A stretch of 64,000 nucleotides of DNA, from contig OX637339.1 of assembly GCA_951799405.1 (NCBI GenBank), forward strand, positions 12,772,001-12,836,000, in the 5' to 3' direction. Under the pieces are notes generated by a model. That model was not told the DNA's origin and made no database searches. It saw only the letters and a program-made list of their open reading frames with translations. Position numbers and translations under genes: made by a program. This DNA is from Agapetus fuscipes. Lineage: Eukaryota; Arthropoda; Insecta; Trichoptera; Glossosomatidae. Positions 20,701 to 30,200 of the stretch are shown piece by piece (position 1 is the stretch's first letter; every line of letters begins with the position of its first letter).

Positions 20701-21177
20701 ACTTTCGCGCATAGTTTCATTCAATTCCTTCCAGAAGCTCATTTTCACATCCATGCACTCTGAGTCTACTGGGGCATAACAAGTCACCAAAAAAACTCTC
20801 ATATTTTTTATTTTTAATTTAACAACCAGAATCCTGGGAGAAATTCTTTGGTAGCTCGTTATGCACCCTTTCACTTTTTCACTTACAATCACACCCACCC
20901 CCTGCCGTTCATTTCCATCTTCCACACCTGACCAGATATACAGTTCCCCATTCATTAACACTTTTTCCCCATTCCCTTTCACTTTTGTTTCCGTCACACA
21001 CATAACTTTTATTCTCTTTTCATTCATTACTTTCAGAATTTCCTTTTCCTTACAATCATTCATTCTCCTCACATTCCATGTTCCAAACATCCACTCTTTT
21101 TCTCTGTGAAAGTTATTGGCGGTCTTTTCACAAAGGGTTGGGGGAAATTCAGAATTTAAATTTATGTTGGCAGGCAT
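17779..21177 (-). mobile_element. RTE-a LINE copy 1, nearly complete
   Basis: It consists of the intact ORF at 18160-21177 and a ~380-bp 3' UTR ending in a (TAGATTA)n run at 17779-17815. The 3' UTR is the source or relative of the many short RTE-tail repeats in the window. The 5' end is not resolved: a GC-rich stretch to ~22080 and a 93-bp tandem duplication at 22103-22285 could be 5' UTR. Confidence 0.85.
18160..21177 (-). CDS. RTE-a ORF: AP endonuclease plus reverse transcriptase (1005 aa)
   Basis: The ORF is uninterrupted and of the size usual for a single-ORF RTE-clade LINE. N-terminal endonuclease motifs: GTWNVRRM, VTETKVKG, TCYAPVDSE, ILGDMNGWVG, SRTIIDYICVDE and GSDHYLLCA. Reverse-transcriptase motifs: AVIVPIYKGKGD, NFRPISLL, QSGFMTGRGCVDQIFTLRQL, AFVDLEKAFDSVDR, GVRQGCVMSPWLFN and LLYADDAVLVSD (catalytic YADD). 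The C-terminus has the LLKWFGHMERM and GRGRPRKVWMDQI signature. It would drive target-primed reverse transcription of itself and of RNAs sharing its 3' end. The open frame and conserved motifs suggest a recent insertion, possibly active. The start used is the first Met; initiation could also be at the Met before FGTWNVR. Confidence 0.93.
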   Translation of the reverse strand: MPANINLNSEFPPTLCEKTANNFHREKEWMFGTWNVRRMNDCKEKEILKVMNEKRIKVMCVTETKVKGNGEKVLMNGELYIWSGVEDGNERQGVGVIVSEKVKGCITSYQRISPRILVVKLKIKNMRVFLVTCYAPVDSECMDVKMSFWKELNETMRESKSNEHVIILGDMNGWVGMQRDECQKIIGPSGRGSVNDNGRRLIALCTEHSLFAANTWFQHKDVHLYTRQIVGSRTIIDYICVDERLRGAVRDSRVFRGPDIGSDHYLLCAQIMLGEVKKKKRKRKVKTPRIKIEELNDDNVKERYVSELQKILSVNELEKNVKEENIEKLWEYMKGGIIACARKVCGETKVGRLKGDAWWNDKVKEAVKEKKKCYEKSLNDRNDRKLENEYKVAKRMAKSVIYESKLNEESKRDERINKNFTESKKEFWRWINTNRNKKSILITPGVKNAAGEMLWENEDVCKRWKDYFEEISGQGERRSYAKMKDENKLRIMKEELNVCIRSLKNGKSAGIDGINGEMMKVGGECVLEWMFALCKLCVKAGVVPMDWRKAVIVPIYKGKGDRKDCQNFRPISLLSIPGKVFCKVIIKNVILTTGGRISDIQSGFMTGRGCVDQIFTLRQLVEKQLSVRGRLFTAFVDLEKAFDSVDRGMLWDVLKEYGVNGALLNAVHANYENSMACVRIDGEYSEWFEVFKGVRQGCVMSPWLFNIVMDKCVRDARLDDCGLMIGESKVSVLLYADDAVLVSDSAVELQTMLSRLNEALKDNHLKLNASKTKVLIFERDDENMNYEFKINGMNVGIVEEFVYLGSKFEKDGRMTGEFERRIMKGRCVLGATAGIAKNQNLSKNVRLAVHGGILVPTLMYGSEAWTMNESEISKVHTVEMDFLRSMIGKKRKDRVRNESVREECGARESIKVKIKRGLLKWFGHMERMNDERLTKRVYAATMNGSRGRGRPRKVWMDQISEIANEWDIQSHNKRRACMKKIMTLNEMKEVCKDRKEWRLICNNGG

Positions 21178-22500
21178 AGGGCTTAAAATTACTCACATAA
21201 TATATTTACAAGCTACTTAACCTACTTAAAATGTAAAGGTCTTAGAAGTTAAAATTGAAATTAAGTTATGTCTCTCCATTTATTTTCGCCTTTTTGGCCT
21301 ACTACGACCATCACCGTTCCTCCTGCCTTTGACATCTTAGACAGGGCGGAGCACAATAAGCACAACGGAATCTTCCTGAAGTGAGCAATCCACTACAAAC
21401 CACATAGTCATTACACCAATTTTTCCACGCATAAATAATATTTAAATTTTATATTGCAAAAGGCAGCGAAAGAGACGGCTCCTTAATGTCGGGCGCAGTC
21501 AGTCATAGTAGGGGGCGTGGCTAATATACCGGGTAACGCCGATGTCGAGTGCGTGTGTCGATGATTGCCGAAGTCGGAGTGCGGAGTTGCACATTCCTAA
21601 TAAGTGATTCCGGGAAGCGTGGTAAGGGCGTTCGCCGCTGGCAGCACCGTCGGCCGCGTGGGAGCACGTGGCAACAAGCAACACACAAGATGGCGACACA
21701 ATTCTCACGGGAGGCAACGATGCAAATTCAATAGACAGCCTTGCACAGGTCAACAATTCCTTAAAAACACACACACACAGGCATTCACATCCAACGCGAT
21801 GGGGCAGCAGAGATTTAACAGGTCGACAACATACACGCATTCAACAAAAATTAGGTCTTGGCCTCCACGTCAGGCAACGCTTCTAGAATGAGCTCAGAAA
21901 TTTTCAATCCTCGCAAATAAAGTACGCAATTCACATTAATTCCCTCACTCACATCACTCTCTCTCTTCAAATCACTCCCACTTACATAATCAGTTCAGAT
22001 GTTACTAATAATCAGTATAACTCAGTTATTTAATTTTAAATTCTCTAAGATCAATCCCTTAAGCACTCTCCACAACCCACGACCGTCGCCAGCGGGCGCT
22101 CGGGCCAGACTGATCTCTTCATGATGTCTAATACGACATGAACAAAACGAGGAGGAAGTTTGTGAAAAAAATCATTCCAACTTCTTACTGCGCTCGGCCA
22201 GACTGATCTCTTCATGATGTCTAATACGACATGAACAAAACGAGGAGGAAGTTTGTGAAAAAAATCATTCCAACTTCTTACTGCATTATTCCCAAAGGGA
22301 CCACATTTGGTGTGTGGAAACTTTTTATTTTTACAAGTAAGAGGGTGGGTCTTACACCAATCACATCACTTAAAGTGTGGGTTCCCTACCGAGGGGACTG
22401 ATTTTTGTGAAAGCTGAATAAACTGTAAACCCTGTTGCATCGAACTCCAACCATACAAAAATCAAAATTAAGTTTGATTTCTCCAAATCACATACTTATA
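21178..22500. other. Region 5' of RTE-a copy 1
   Basis: No host exon is recognised. About 21490-21850 is unusually GC-rich for the window and is open on both strands, which fits LINE 5' UTR rather than a gene. Confidence 0.4.
22103..22285. repeat. 93-bp tandem duplication
   Basis: The unit starting 'ggccagactgatctcttc' is repeated at 22196 with near identity over ~87 bp. A shorter diverged relative ('catgatgtcggataggacatg') occurs near 26935. Confidence 0.8.
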
Positions 22501-22504
22501 TATA

Positions 22505-22660
22505 TTTTTTTAAATAGGTTTGTGAAGAGGAATGCAATTCACTAACCTATTCTGCCTGGCCAGAAACAGGTATTAATATCATCAATTAATAATTCAATAT
22601 TGTTTATTTTAATGAATTATTAATTAATAATTACCCATTTACATCTTTGAACCAGCATAT
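22505..22660 (-). repeat. SINE-2 3' half
   Basis: Complement of the SINE-2 body: 'aggtttgtgaagaggaatgc', 'ctggccagaaacaggtatta' and 'aattattaattaataattac'. It stops at 'gaaccagc'. The matching tRNA-like head complement appears 680 bp further right at 23335-23455, so the copy may have been split by an insertion. Confidence 0.7.
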
Positions 22661-23334
22661 GTAGTGAGCGTCTCTTGGAGAACAATAATATGACTCTTGT
22701 GTACTGCAGTTCCTTGCAGTGGACCATATTACAGACCCATATATTGCTACCTATTATTTTCATCTCGTTTATATCGTAATGCGAGTAGTGCATGCCAACA
22801 TAAGTACAAAATAAACAAAATGCACTCCAAAACAGAGGTTTTCAAATTGTTTATGGTTTTGGCACCCTTCAATAAACCATAATAAACGCGATTAAGTTAC
22901 GCATTTAGTGTAACTTCTTGCCAACTCTATCATATCGTCCCCCCAGTGCTTGTTTAGTTTATTTACCCTTTTGATTCAAAGATGACCTTTCAATTAAGAA
23001 TCACATTCTACACAATCTGAACTAAAAAAAAAAATAACGTTGAACAGGTTAGTGCGAAAGTGGCTTTATTATTTTTTTAATCGATTTCTAGTTTTCATTA
23101 GACACATTGGTCTAATGCACATACAACCATTGCTCATGTGAAATTACTTTTGATGAACATAAGACAACCAAGTACTAAGGAGGCGTTATATCTTTGTACG
23201 AACTTTTGAATATAATTTTATTATCAAATAGGAAGCGTTTTTAACGCGCGTCAAGGCGTTAAAGCGTTCCTGCTTATAGCGCTACGTTGTGTTGTACTGA
23301 ACATGTCTACAAGTCGTGTCAAAGAAAGCAAACG

Positions 23335-23455
23335 CGCTACCAGTAAGCGTGGACAAATGACCCAAGTGGGGATCGAACCAACGTTATTCCATTCCAAACA
23401 CGTTAGAGAGATCAGCCCACTTGGCCCCCTCAGCCATAACACCGACTTGGTTGTA
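23335..23455 (-). repeat. SINE-2 tRNA-like head
   Basis: Complement of the head: B-box-like 'ggggatcgaaccaacg' and A-box-like 'cccacttggccccctcagcc'. Same orientation as 22505-22660. Confidence 0.65.
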
Positions 23456-23894
23456 TATACGTAAATCAGCTGATGTACATCATCTTTCCTGTTTAAATTC
23501 CATCATATTATTACCGAGAAATATTTAACTGAGGTCCTTACCAGAATTAAGCAATCAAATTTGATGTGTCAATCAAATATTGATTGGAGGTTGGTGAAAC
23601 CAGTGGCGTAGCGTGGGTGGGGCGGAGGGGGCGGCCCGCCCCGGGCGGCAGCCCGCGGGGGCGCGGGTCGCCAGTGAAGCGGGTTGAGATCTGATCTATG
23701 ATTCATTCATTACATGTGTCAGACACACTATAATGTTCCATTTTTATCTAAAATTTTGCGCACCAACTATTTTTTAATATTTATTTAAAAGAAAAACTGC
23801 GAAATCACTGACAGAGCTCTTTATAACGTTTGTTTGTTTACATACGAACGGCAACATCGCATCACGCCGCGCCGCCCGGCGCGCGCGAGCCGAG

Positions 23895-24197
23895 TTGAGC
23901 GGCACTTCGTATGCCCGCTTTCCACTGTTTCACCGTTTCGTGCAAGAAGCAATTATTGACTTTGCTAAGACTCTCTGCGAAAAGCTCGGAATCGAACTCA
24001 AAACGAGAAGAATTCGCAGGTACAAACGCATGACTGGCGATGAATCTTCTGAAGATGCAGCTTTGTCTCACGAACAGGAAATCCGTCGAGAGGTGATCGC
24101 ATCATTCGACAAGATCATTCAAGAAATGACGACTCGATTCCAGCAAATTCAAGAAATATCGGACAAGTTCGGATTTTTGATGTCAGCGAAACTTTAG
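23895..24197 (+). pseudogene. hAT transposase middle fragment
   Basis: The 100-codon frame includes EEIRREVIASFDKII-like sequence and 'TTRFQQIQEISDKFGFLM', the pattern seen before the catalytic core end of ZMYM-type hAT transposases. It stops at 24195-24197, and a readable transposase-like stretch continues to the nested insertion at 24325. It is part of the hAT at 23601-26798. Confidence 0.6.
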
Positions 24198-24324
24198 GAC
24201 AGCAAGTTAGAGTGTGATCTTTCCCATGTATTAGAAGACATCGACAAGGACGAGTTTCAGATGGAGCGGAAGCGTCTTCAGCAGTTTGTTGTTGTTGCCT
24301 GTTTTGAATCAGAGGAAGATATAA

Positions 24325-25681
24325 GGGTATCGCCGTCGAAATTTGTACCTTTTGTCTTGTGCGTGTGTCCCCTAATGATTTTCAGCTTTTTCATACAAAC
24401 TGGTGATCTCTACTGAATTCTAAAATTATCAGAGTAAAGTAAATGAAAAGCATATCGAAATACAAAAAAAAACTGCAAAAAGCATTAAGTGGCGATGTAA
24501 TTAAAAAATAAAACAAAATCGCCTTTTTTCTATTCCCATACAAATTTTACATGTCCGCAACCCGTTTTTGACCCTTTGATGGCATGATACGATCAAAATA
24601 GTCAAACGTTTTTAAAGTTGAGTATTTTGCATATACCTTAGTAACGTATCTTTCATTTTCTGTACTAGCCACAATAATATTTACTTATTTAAACACGAAA
24701 TTTTGATTGCTAAGGTTTGTCTCCATTTTTGGCTCCGAAATTTTTCTTTTAGTATGTTACCAATTCCATTGGAACTGACAAAAATCTTGCAATCCTAAGT
24801 ATTTGTTCACGTATGGTAACTCTTTGATTCAGTGTGGACAACACAAAAAAACTCATTCGATACCTTCATTTTCTTCTGAGAACGTTTACATCAGAGTCGG
24901 GAATTTGTCGTGAGTGTTTTGAGTGGAAGTTAGCTTGGCATTATTAAGGTATGTATTCGAATATGTTGTCAGTTGTATATTTTTTACTTAGATCCATTAA
25001 TTCTTCTAATGATTGTATGTTTGTATCATTGCTGACAGTATTATTTTTCAAATGGCACAAGTTTAAGGTAATATCGGGCGGTTTTTTATTTACAATCTTT
25101 ACCGTATGTTACCATATTAAGGTGTATTCACGTAGGTTTAAAAAAATACACCTACTTACCGTTAATTTATGGTTGACTAACAAATAACATTTCCGTAATT
25201 GAAACATAAAACTATCTAATCAACCTTACTACATGCTATTAATATTTTAAATGCACCGTTTGATCTTTGTTATTCAAAATAGCAAAAAGGTTTATATACT
25301 ATACCTCAATGATTTGGACGATGCACTCTGTAATAAAATGAATACGCACATTTAAAACTACCTAAAATCGTTCGTTTATTGTATTTCAATAAGTTTCCTT
25401 GACTTATAGGTTGGTATGAAGCTGACCACCCATACCGGTAAAATACATACGGACGAACGGATGTACAGACGGACAGGTTCGAAAAATTAGGTTTTTTTAC
25501 ATTTCGATATCTCATTTCTTTTTTCGACGACGAATACAAGATTTTATAGCAGTTCGTAAGCACTGTTCAGTAAAAATATAAGAGCACCATTTTGAATAGA
25601 CCTTAATTTAATTCACGATGTTTTCGTTTTCTTGAATCTTGCCGGTCGACAGTTATGGTACAAATTTAAACGGCGATACCC
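24325..25681. mobile_element. Nested DNA element with GGGTATCGCCG TIRs and 4-bp ATAA TSD
   Basis: The left end GGGTATCGCCGTCGAAATTT and the inverted right end GGGTATCGCCGTTTAAATTT both continue into GTACC. ATAA flanks both sides (24321-24324 and 25682-25685). Length is 1357 bp. No transposase is recognised; a short RTE-tail piece ('cttgacttataggttggtat') lies at ~25398-25440. It interrupts the hAT transposase, so it is younger than that insertion. Confidence 0.75.
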
Positions 25682-25984
25682 ATAAGTGGTAAAGGACCAC
25701 TGGAGCTCCTCCAGTTCATTCAAAAACTGAATCTCGGAATTTCGGTTCCAAATGTAGTCATCTTGATTCATATATATTTGACTTTGGCGATTAGTGTTGC
25801 AAGTTGTGAGAGAAGTTTTTCGAAGTTGAAGCTAATAAAAAATTACCTCAGATCTACTATGAGCTCCGCTAGACTATCAAACTTGGCTATATTGTCAATT
25901 GAACAAGAATTGGCTGCTAATATTGATTTTGACAAAGTTATTTCTGACTTCGCTGCTCATAAGGCCCGTAGAATCCGCTTGTAA
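25682..25984 (+). pseudogene. hAT transposase C-terminal dimerisation fragment
   Basis: The frame ends with 'ISVASCERSFSKLKLIKNYL', 'RSTMSSARLSNLAILSIEQE' and a basic end, the classical hAT dimerisation domain (CERSFSKLK...LSxLxLxxIE). It resumes right after the nested element. It belongs to the hAT at 23601-26798 and has no host exon structure. Confidence 0.8.
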
Positions 25985-26069
25985 AACCGCTCATCCTATT
26001 TTAACTTCAATAAAAGGTACTCATTACATACCTCATTGCATGTGAAATTTAATTTTAACTAAGACTCCG

Positions 26070-26718
26070 GTCAAAAAAAAAATCCCCTTGTTTTTAAAAA
26101 TATGTTTCTTATACTTTATGGCGAGTTACATTAATGAAAAGAATCATGCGTGTTAAATATTTTTTTATCTTAATTTTAAAGTTATATTACTTAAAAAATG
26201 ACGCCACGAAAACATATTAAAAAAACTAGTTTTTTTTTTTTTTTTTTGCTAGCATTTTGTTGTTTTGTATTTTGGAAATATTTTTTTCTTTATAATTATA
26301 GAATGATACAAATTCTAGTTATAGAAAAATGTGAATAGTTTTTGCGATAATATGAAAAAACTCTTTTCAAGAATTAAATTAGTTAATTAGTTTAAGTTTT
26401 TTCATATTTTCGCAAAAACTATTCACATTATTCTATTAAAAATCACACCACGTACTAGAATTTGTATCATTCTATAACTATAAAGAAAAAAAATATTTCC
26501 AAAATACAAAACAACAAAATGCGAGCAAAAAAAAAAAAAAAGAGTTTTTTTAAATATTTTTTTGTGGCGTCATTTTTTAAGTTATATAAAAAAAAAAATG
26601 TAAACTAAGATAAAAAAATATTTAAGACGCATGATTTTTTTCATTCATGTAACTCGTTTGCTAAGGCCATAAAGTATAAGAAACATATTTTTAAAAACAA
26701 CGGGATTTTTTTTTTAAC
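26070..26718. repeat. Foldback element, ~300-bp arms
   Basis: The sequence from 'gtcaaaaaaaaaatcccctt' is mirrored by the complement of 'aacgggatttttttttttaac' through to the centre near 26380-26395. Matching blocks include 'cttatactttatgg', 'ttgttttgtattttgg', 'gaatgatacaaattctag' and 'atgtgaatagtttttgcg'. A single-arm relative is at 44300-44600. There is no coding potential. Confidence 0.8.
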
Positions 26719-27024
26719 ACAGCCTTAAGAACCTATAGAATGGGGGCGGCAAAATGGGTCTCCCGCCCCAGGCGCCGAGATGGCACGCTACGCCACTGGG
26801 TGAAACAGGTCCTATAGATAACAAATAGATAAAGCCTTCGTTCAGTCTCTTAAAACATCATCCTCATGTACTGAAAATTGTTGATCTCTATTGTGTTTGT
26901 GCCTCATTGATATAGAGAAAACATGACTCCTCATGATGTCGGATAGGACATGGATGAACCATGGAAAAGTTTGGCTTCCTTCACATCACACTTTGTCCTA
27001 CTAAGTCCTACCGTAATTTTAATT

Positions 27025-27290
27025 GAAATTGTTCCTTGACTTATAGGTTGGTATGCGGCTGACCACCCATACTGTAAAAAATGGTTCACTTTGCCAATGT
27101 CACCCCTGTTTCAGGGAAGGACGGCAAGAGTTGCAGGGCTTATGTTCATTTGAGATTGGGTTTTTATAATGTAGGTCCACATGCGGCATATATTAGCGTG
27201 AAATTATACATGTCTGCTTGTGGGAATGCATTTAATAAAAATCTTAAATGATATATATCCTTGCAGCTTAGATTAGATTAGATAATACTT
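27025..27290 (+). repeat. RTE-a 3'-tail copy abutting SP-B
   Basis: It reads 'ccttgacttataggttggta', 'caatgtcacccctgtttcag', 'gcagggcttatgttcattt' and ends in 'gcttagattagattagata'. The terminal repeat overlaps the last codons of the SP-B reading frame (27273-27288). Confidence 0.85.
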
Positions 27291-30200
27291 ACAAGAGTCT
27301 ATAGTATTGTGCACATATTTCTTGATGAAGTCCTTATGCCTGAACACCCTGGTGAAGAGCGTGTAGGAGTCACTGTTGCAGCCCCCAATGTTGTCCAGGT
27401 TAGGGGGCCCCACGCTGACAACACCCCGCAGGTAGAACTTCTCCTCCCCGTGTACAGAAGATGGGAACACGTAGCCCCCTCCACTGTCCCCCTCGCAGAC
27501 AGATGTGCCTGCAAGCCAGTACATGGAATTCAACTGAAGATGAATAAAAGTCAAAACCAATTAGTCTATATAGTTTGTATTTACAGCGGAACATTTTTCT
27601 TAGCGGGCAAATTCTACACTTGTATCGGAACAGGTGTTTTTTTTTTTTTTTTAATAAATTCGTAATGCATATTTTTCTTTAAATCTATTACACTGTTGAT
27701 CAAATTTTTGTTATGCTATACCTCACAAAAAGAGACGCTCTTGTGTGTAGTGTGGGGTTTGATTGCCTTTTCTCTAGCAAACATGCCATATGACGTCATA
27801 ATATTTTCTATGTCCATTCATATGGGGACCTCATAAGTCCACTGTGATGAAAAAATGCTCATAATTACAGTCCACAAATACCTTCTGGGTTGATTTTCCT
27901 TACTGACTGAACATCAATTTGATGGGCGGGTTCATAAACGGAAGGTCATGAGTCAAAGACATGTGTGTGAAATCTTGTATTCATCAAGATGGAGTTCATC
28001 GATCATAATTCGCCACACAAACATCAGATGTAGAGTCTGAGCGAAAGTGGAAACAGCTGATCTTTCTTATTGTGATGTGGACCAATGAAGGTACGGAATT
28101 TCCCGCAGCCAGTAACATTGTTCTTGTTGACAACACTAGTACCTACCTTTTAAAGAAAGAAAGTAAAGTAAATTAAAAAAGTAAGAAGATGGTAAATCAA
28201 AAAAGAGAAAGAAATACCATTAGTATAGCCACCACAAATCTTGCCAATCGTAATGGAAGATATGAAGTTAGCCGCTACTTTTCTTTTGCAGTGTCCAAAA
28301 TCCACAAATGGTAGATTTGCTGTCTTCAGAAGTTCTGATGGGCTGCCATCTTCTGTCAAACCCCAGCCGGCCACCTGCAAGGAACCCAAATATCTTTCAT
28401 TTTCTTAGAAAATTGTAATTTGTCAAATAAAAGTCAGCACACTACATTGACTGGGTCGCATTCTGCAAATGGACTATCAGTTTCTGGAAAAGATAATTAT
28501 AATGACAGATCCAGAAAGGCTCATTATTGACGTCTATGACTCTTGTAACAAATGCGTTCTATTCAATTTTAAACCCTCTTCTTTTATGTGAAATACCTAA
28601 TTTGTTTTGTAAATTTTGATGGCCAGTACCCCAAGTATAAAACATTGCGTAAATAGAAACAATGTATGAAAACTAATTTGTTTTGGCCAGAATTGTAGCA
28701 TCATTGCAAAGAATCTATATCATGGTTAAACCTCACAATTTTACTTATAGTTTGAATAGAATGTGTTGCACTACAGTTGATTTTTTCAATTTGATGTACA
28801 AGGCTTGTTTCCTGTGGCTTGCAGTTATTTTTATGCTTTAAAAACAACATTTAAAATAGTTTACCTTCCCGATGTTTAAATGTGACAGTTGTTTTCTGTC
28901 CAGATCTTCATCTATGGTATCCAGACACACGGGGTGCACTATGTCAGTGAAGTAGAAGGGGGTGACTAGGATCAGGATGGCCAGGTCGCCCTCGTGGTTG
29001 TTCACATTTCCATTGTACAACTCTGACACATGAATCTCCTTTACCTATACACAAAGAAATACACAATTTTAAAATGTAGCATTTCAAAAAATACTTGTGT
29101 CATGTGTGGTCCAGGCAGTAACCTACATCAGTGTACCATGATTAAAGTAATTTTGGTTCATCGATCAACGTAAAAGAAAAAGATGGAATATCAGAGCTGT
29201 TTGGTATGTACTGAAAATTCTGAAGTAAATTGGTTTGTTGGAGCATTTAAATCCAAAAAAAGTTATTGAGGTAGGTCCTCATGAGAAACCACGGTAATTA
29301 TCCCACATTCTTGCAGCATGGGGAGTTGCTTCAAGTAACTAGCTCCAGGAGCTAAGAATCTAGACACAACGGTTTCCTTATGGTGCTCTGTCACAAGATT
29401 ATTAATAAGCGCCCTTGGAGTGACTGCATTACGAAACGGAGCTATAAAAAACACCAATTCATCATCATCAATGACCTCATTGACAGTCCCACCCTGTTTT
29501 TTTTTTTTTTTTTTAAATAGATTTGTGAAGAGGAATGCAATTCACCAACCTATTCTGCCTGGCCAGAAACAGGTATTAATATCATCAATTAATAATTCAT
29601 TATGGTTTATATTAATGAATTATTAATTAATAATTACCCAATAACATCTGTTGAACCAGGGTCAAAGTTATGGTCAAGCCCAAGCGGGGATCGAACCAAC
29701 GTTATTCCATTCCAAATACGCTAGTAAGATCGGCCTCTTGGCCCCCTCGGCCATAACACCGACACTGTTGGAGACTTTTCAGCTTTCGGTGCCGAATGGC
29801 TAATTGCGCAGAAGACGGTTGGATTTATTTTAAATACCTCTCTCCTGAACTGATGTCATAGCTTCTCTCTCCTGAACTGATGTCATAGCTTCTCTTTCCT
29901 GAACTGATGTCAAAGCTTCTCTTTCCTGAACTGATGTCATAGCTTCTCTTTCCTGAACTGATGTCATAGCTTCTCTTTCCTGAACTGATGTCATAGCTTC
30001 TCTTTCCTGAACTGATGTCATAGCTTCTCTTTCCTGAACTGATGTCATAGCTTCTCTTTCCTGAACTGATGTCATAGCTTCTCTTTCCTGAACTCATGTT
30101 AGGTATAGCTTCTCTTTCCTGAACTGATGTGGTAGCATGCCTTAACTTGGATTATATTGTCAGTGTTTTGGCCGAGAGCGTCAAGTCGCTCATCTTGACT

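Larger units (their letters stand above)
23601..26798. mobile_element. hAT element (3198 bp) with nested insertions, TSD GGTGAAAC
   Basis: The terminal inverted repeat CAGTGGCGTAGCGTG is perfect at both ends. The 8-bp duplication GGTGAAAC is exact at 23593-23600 and 26799-26806. Inside are remnants of a ZMYM-like hAT transposase (23895-24197 and 25682-25984, plus strand), split by a TIR element (24325-25681), and a long foldback at 26070-26718. The GC-rich subterminal blocks at 23620-23670 and 26745-26790 contrast with the AT-rich centre. It lies between SP-A and SP-B. Confidence 0.92.

Noticed and set aside
21499..21891. Open frames on both strands in the GC-rich stretch
   Set aside because: No motif and both strands are open. 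It is more likely RTE 5' UTR than a host gene.
29825..30097. 90-aa open frame with SSGKRSYDI repeats as a protein-coding gene
   Set aside because: It is entirely a 27-bp minisatellite in an SP-B intron. The openness follows from a unit length divisible by three, and there is no exon structure.
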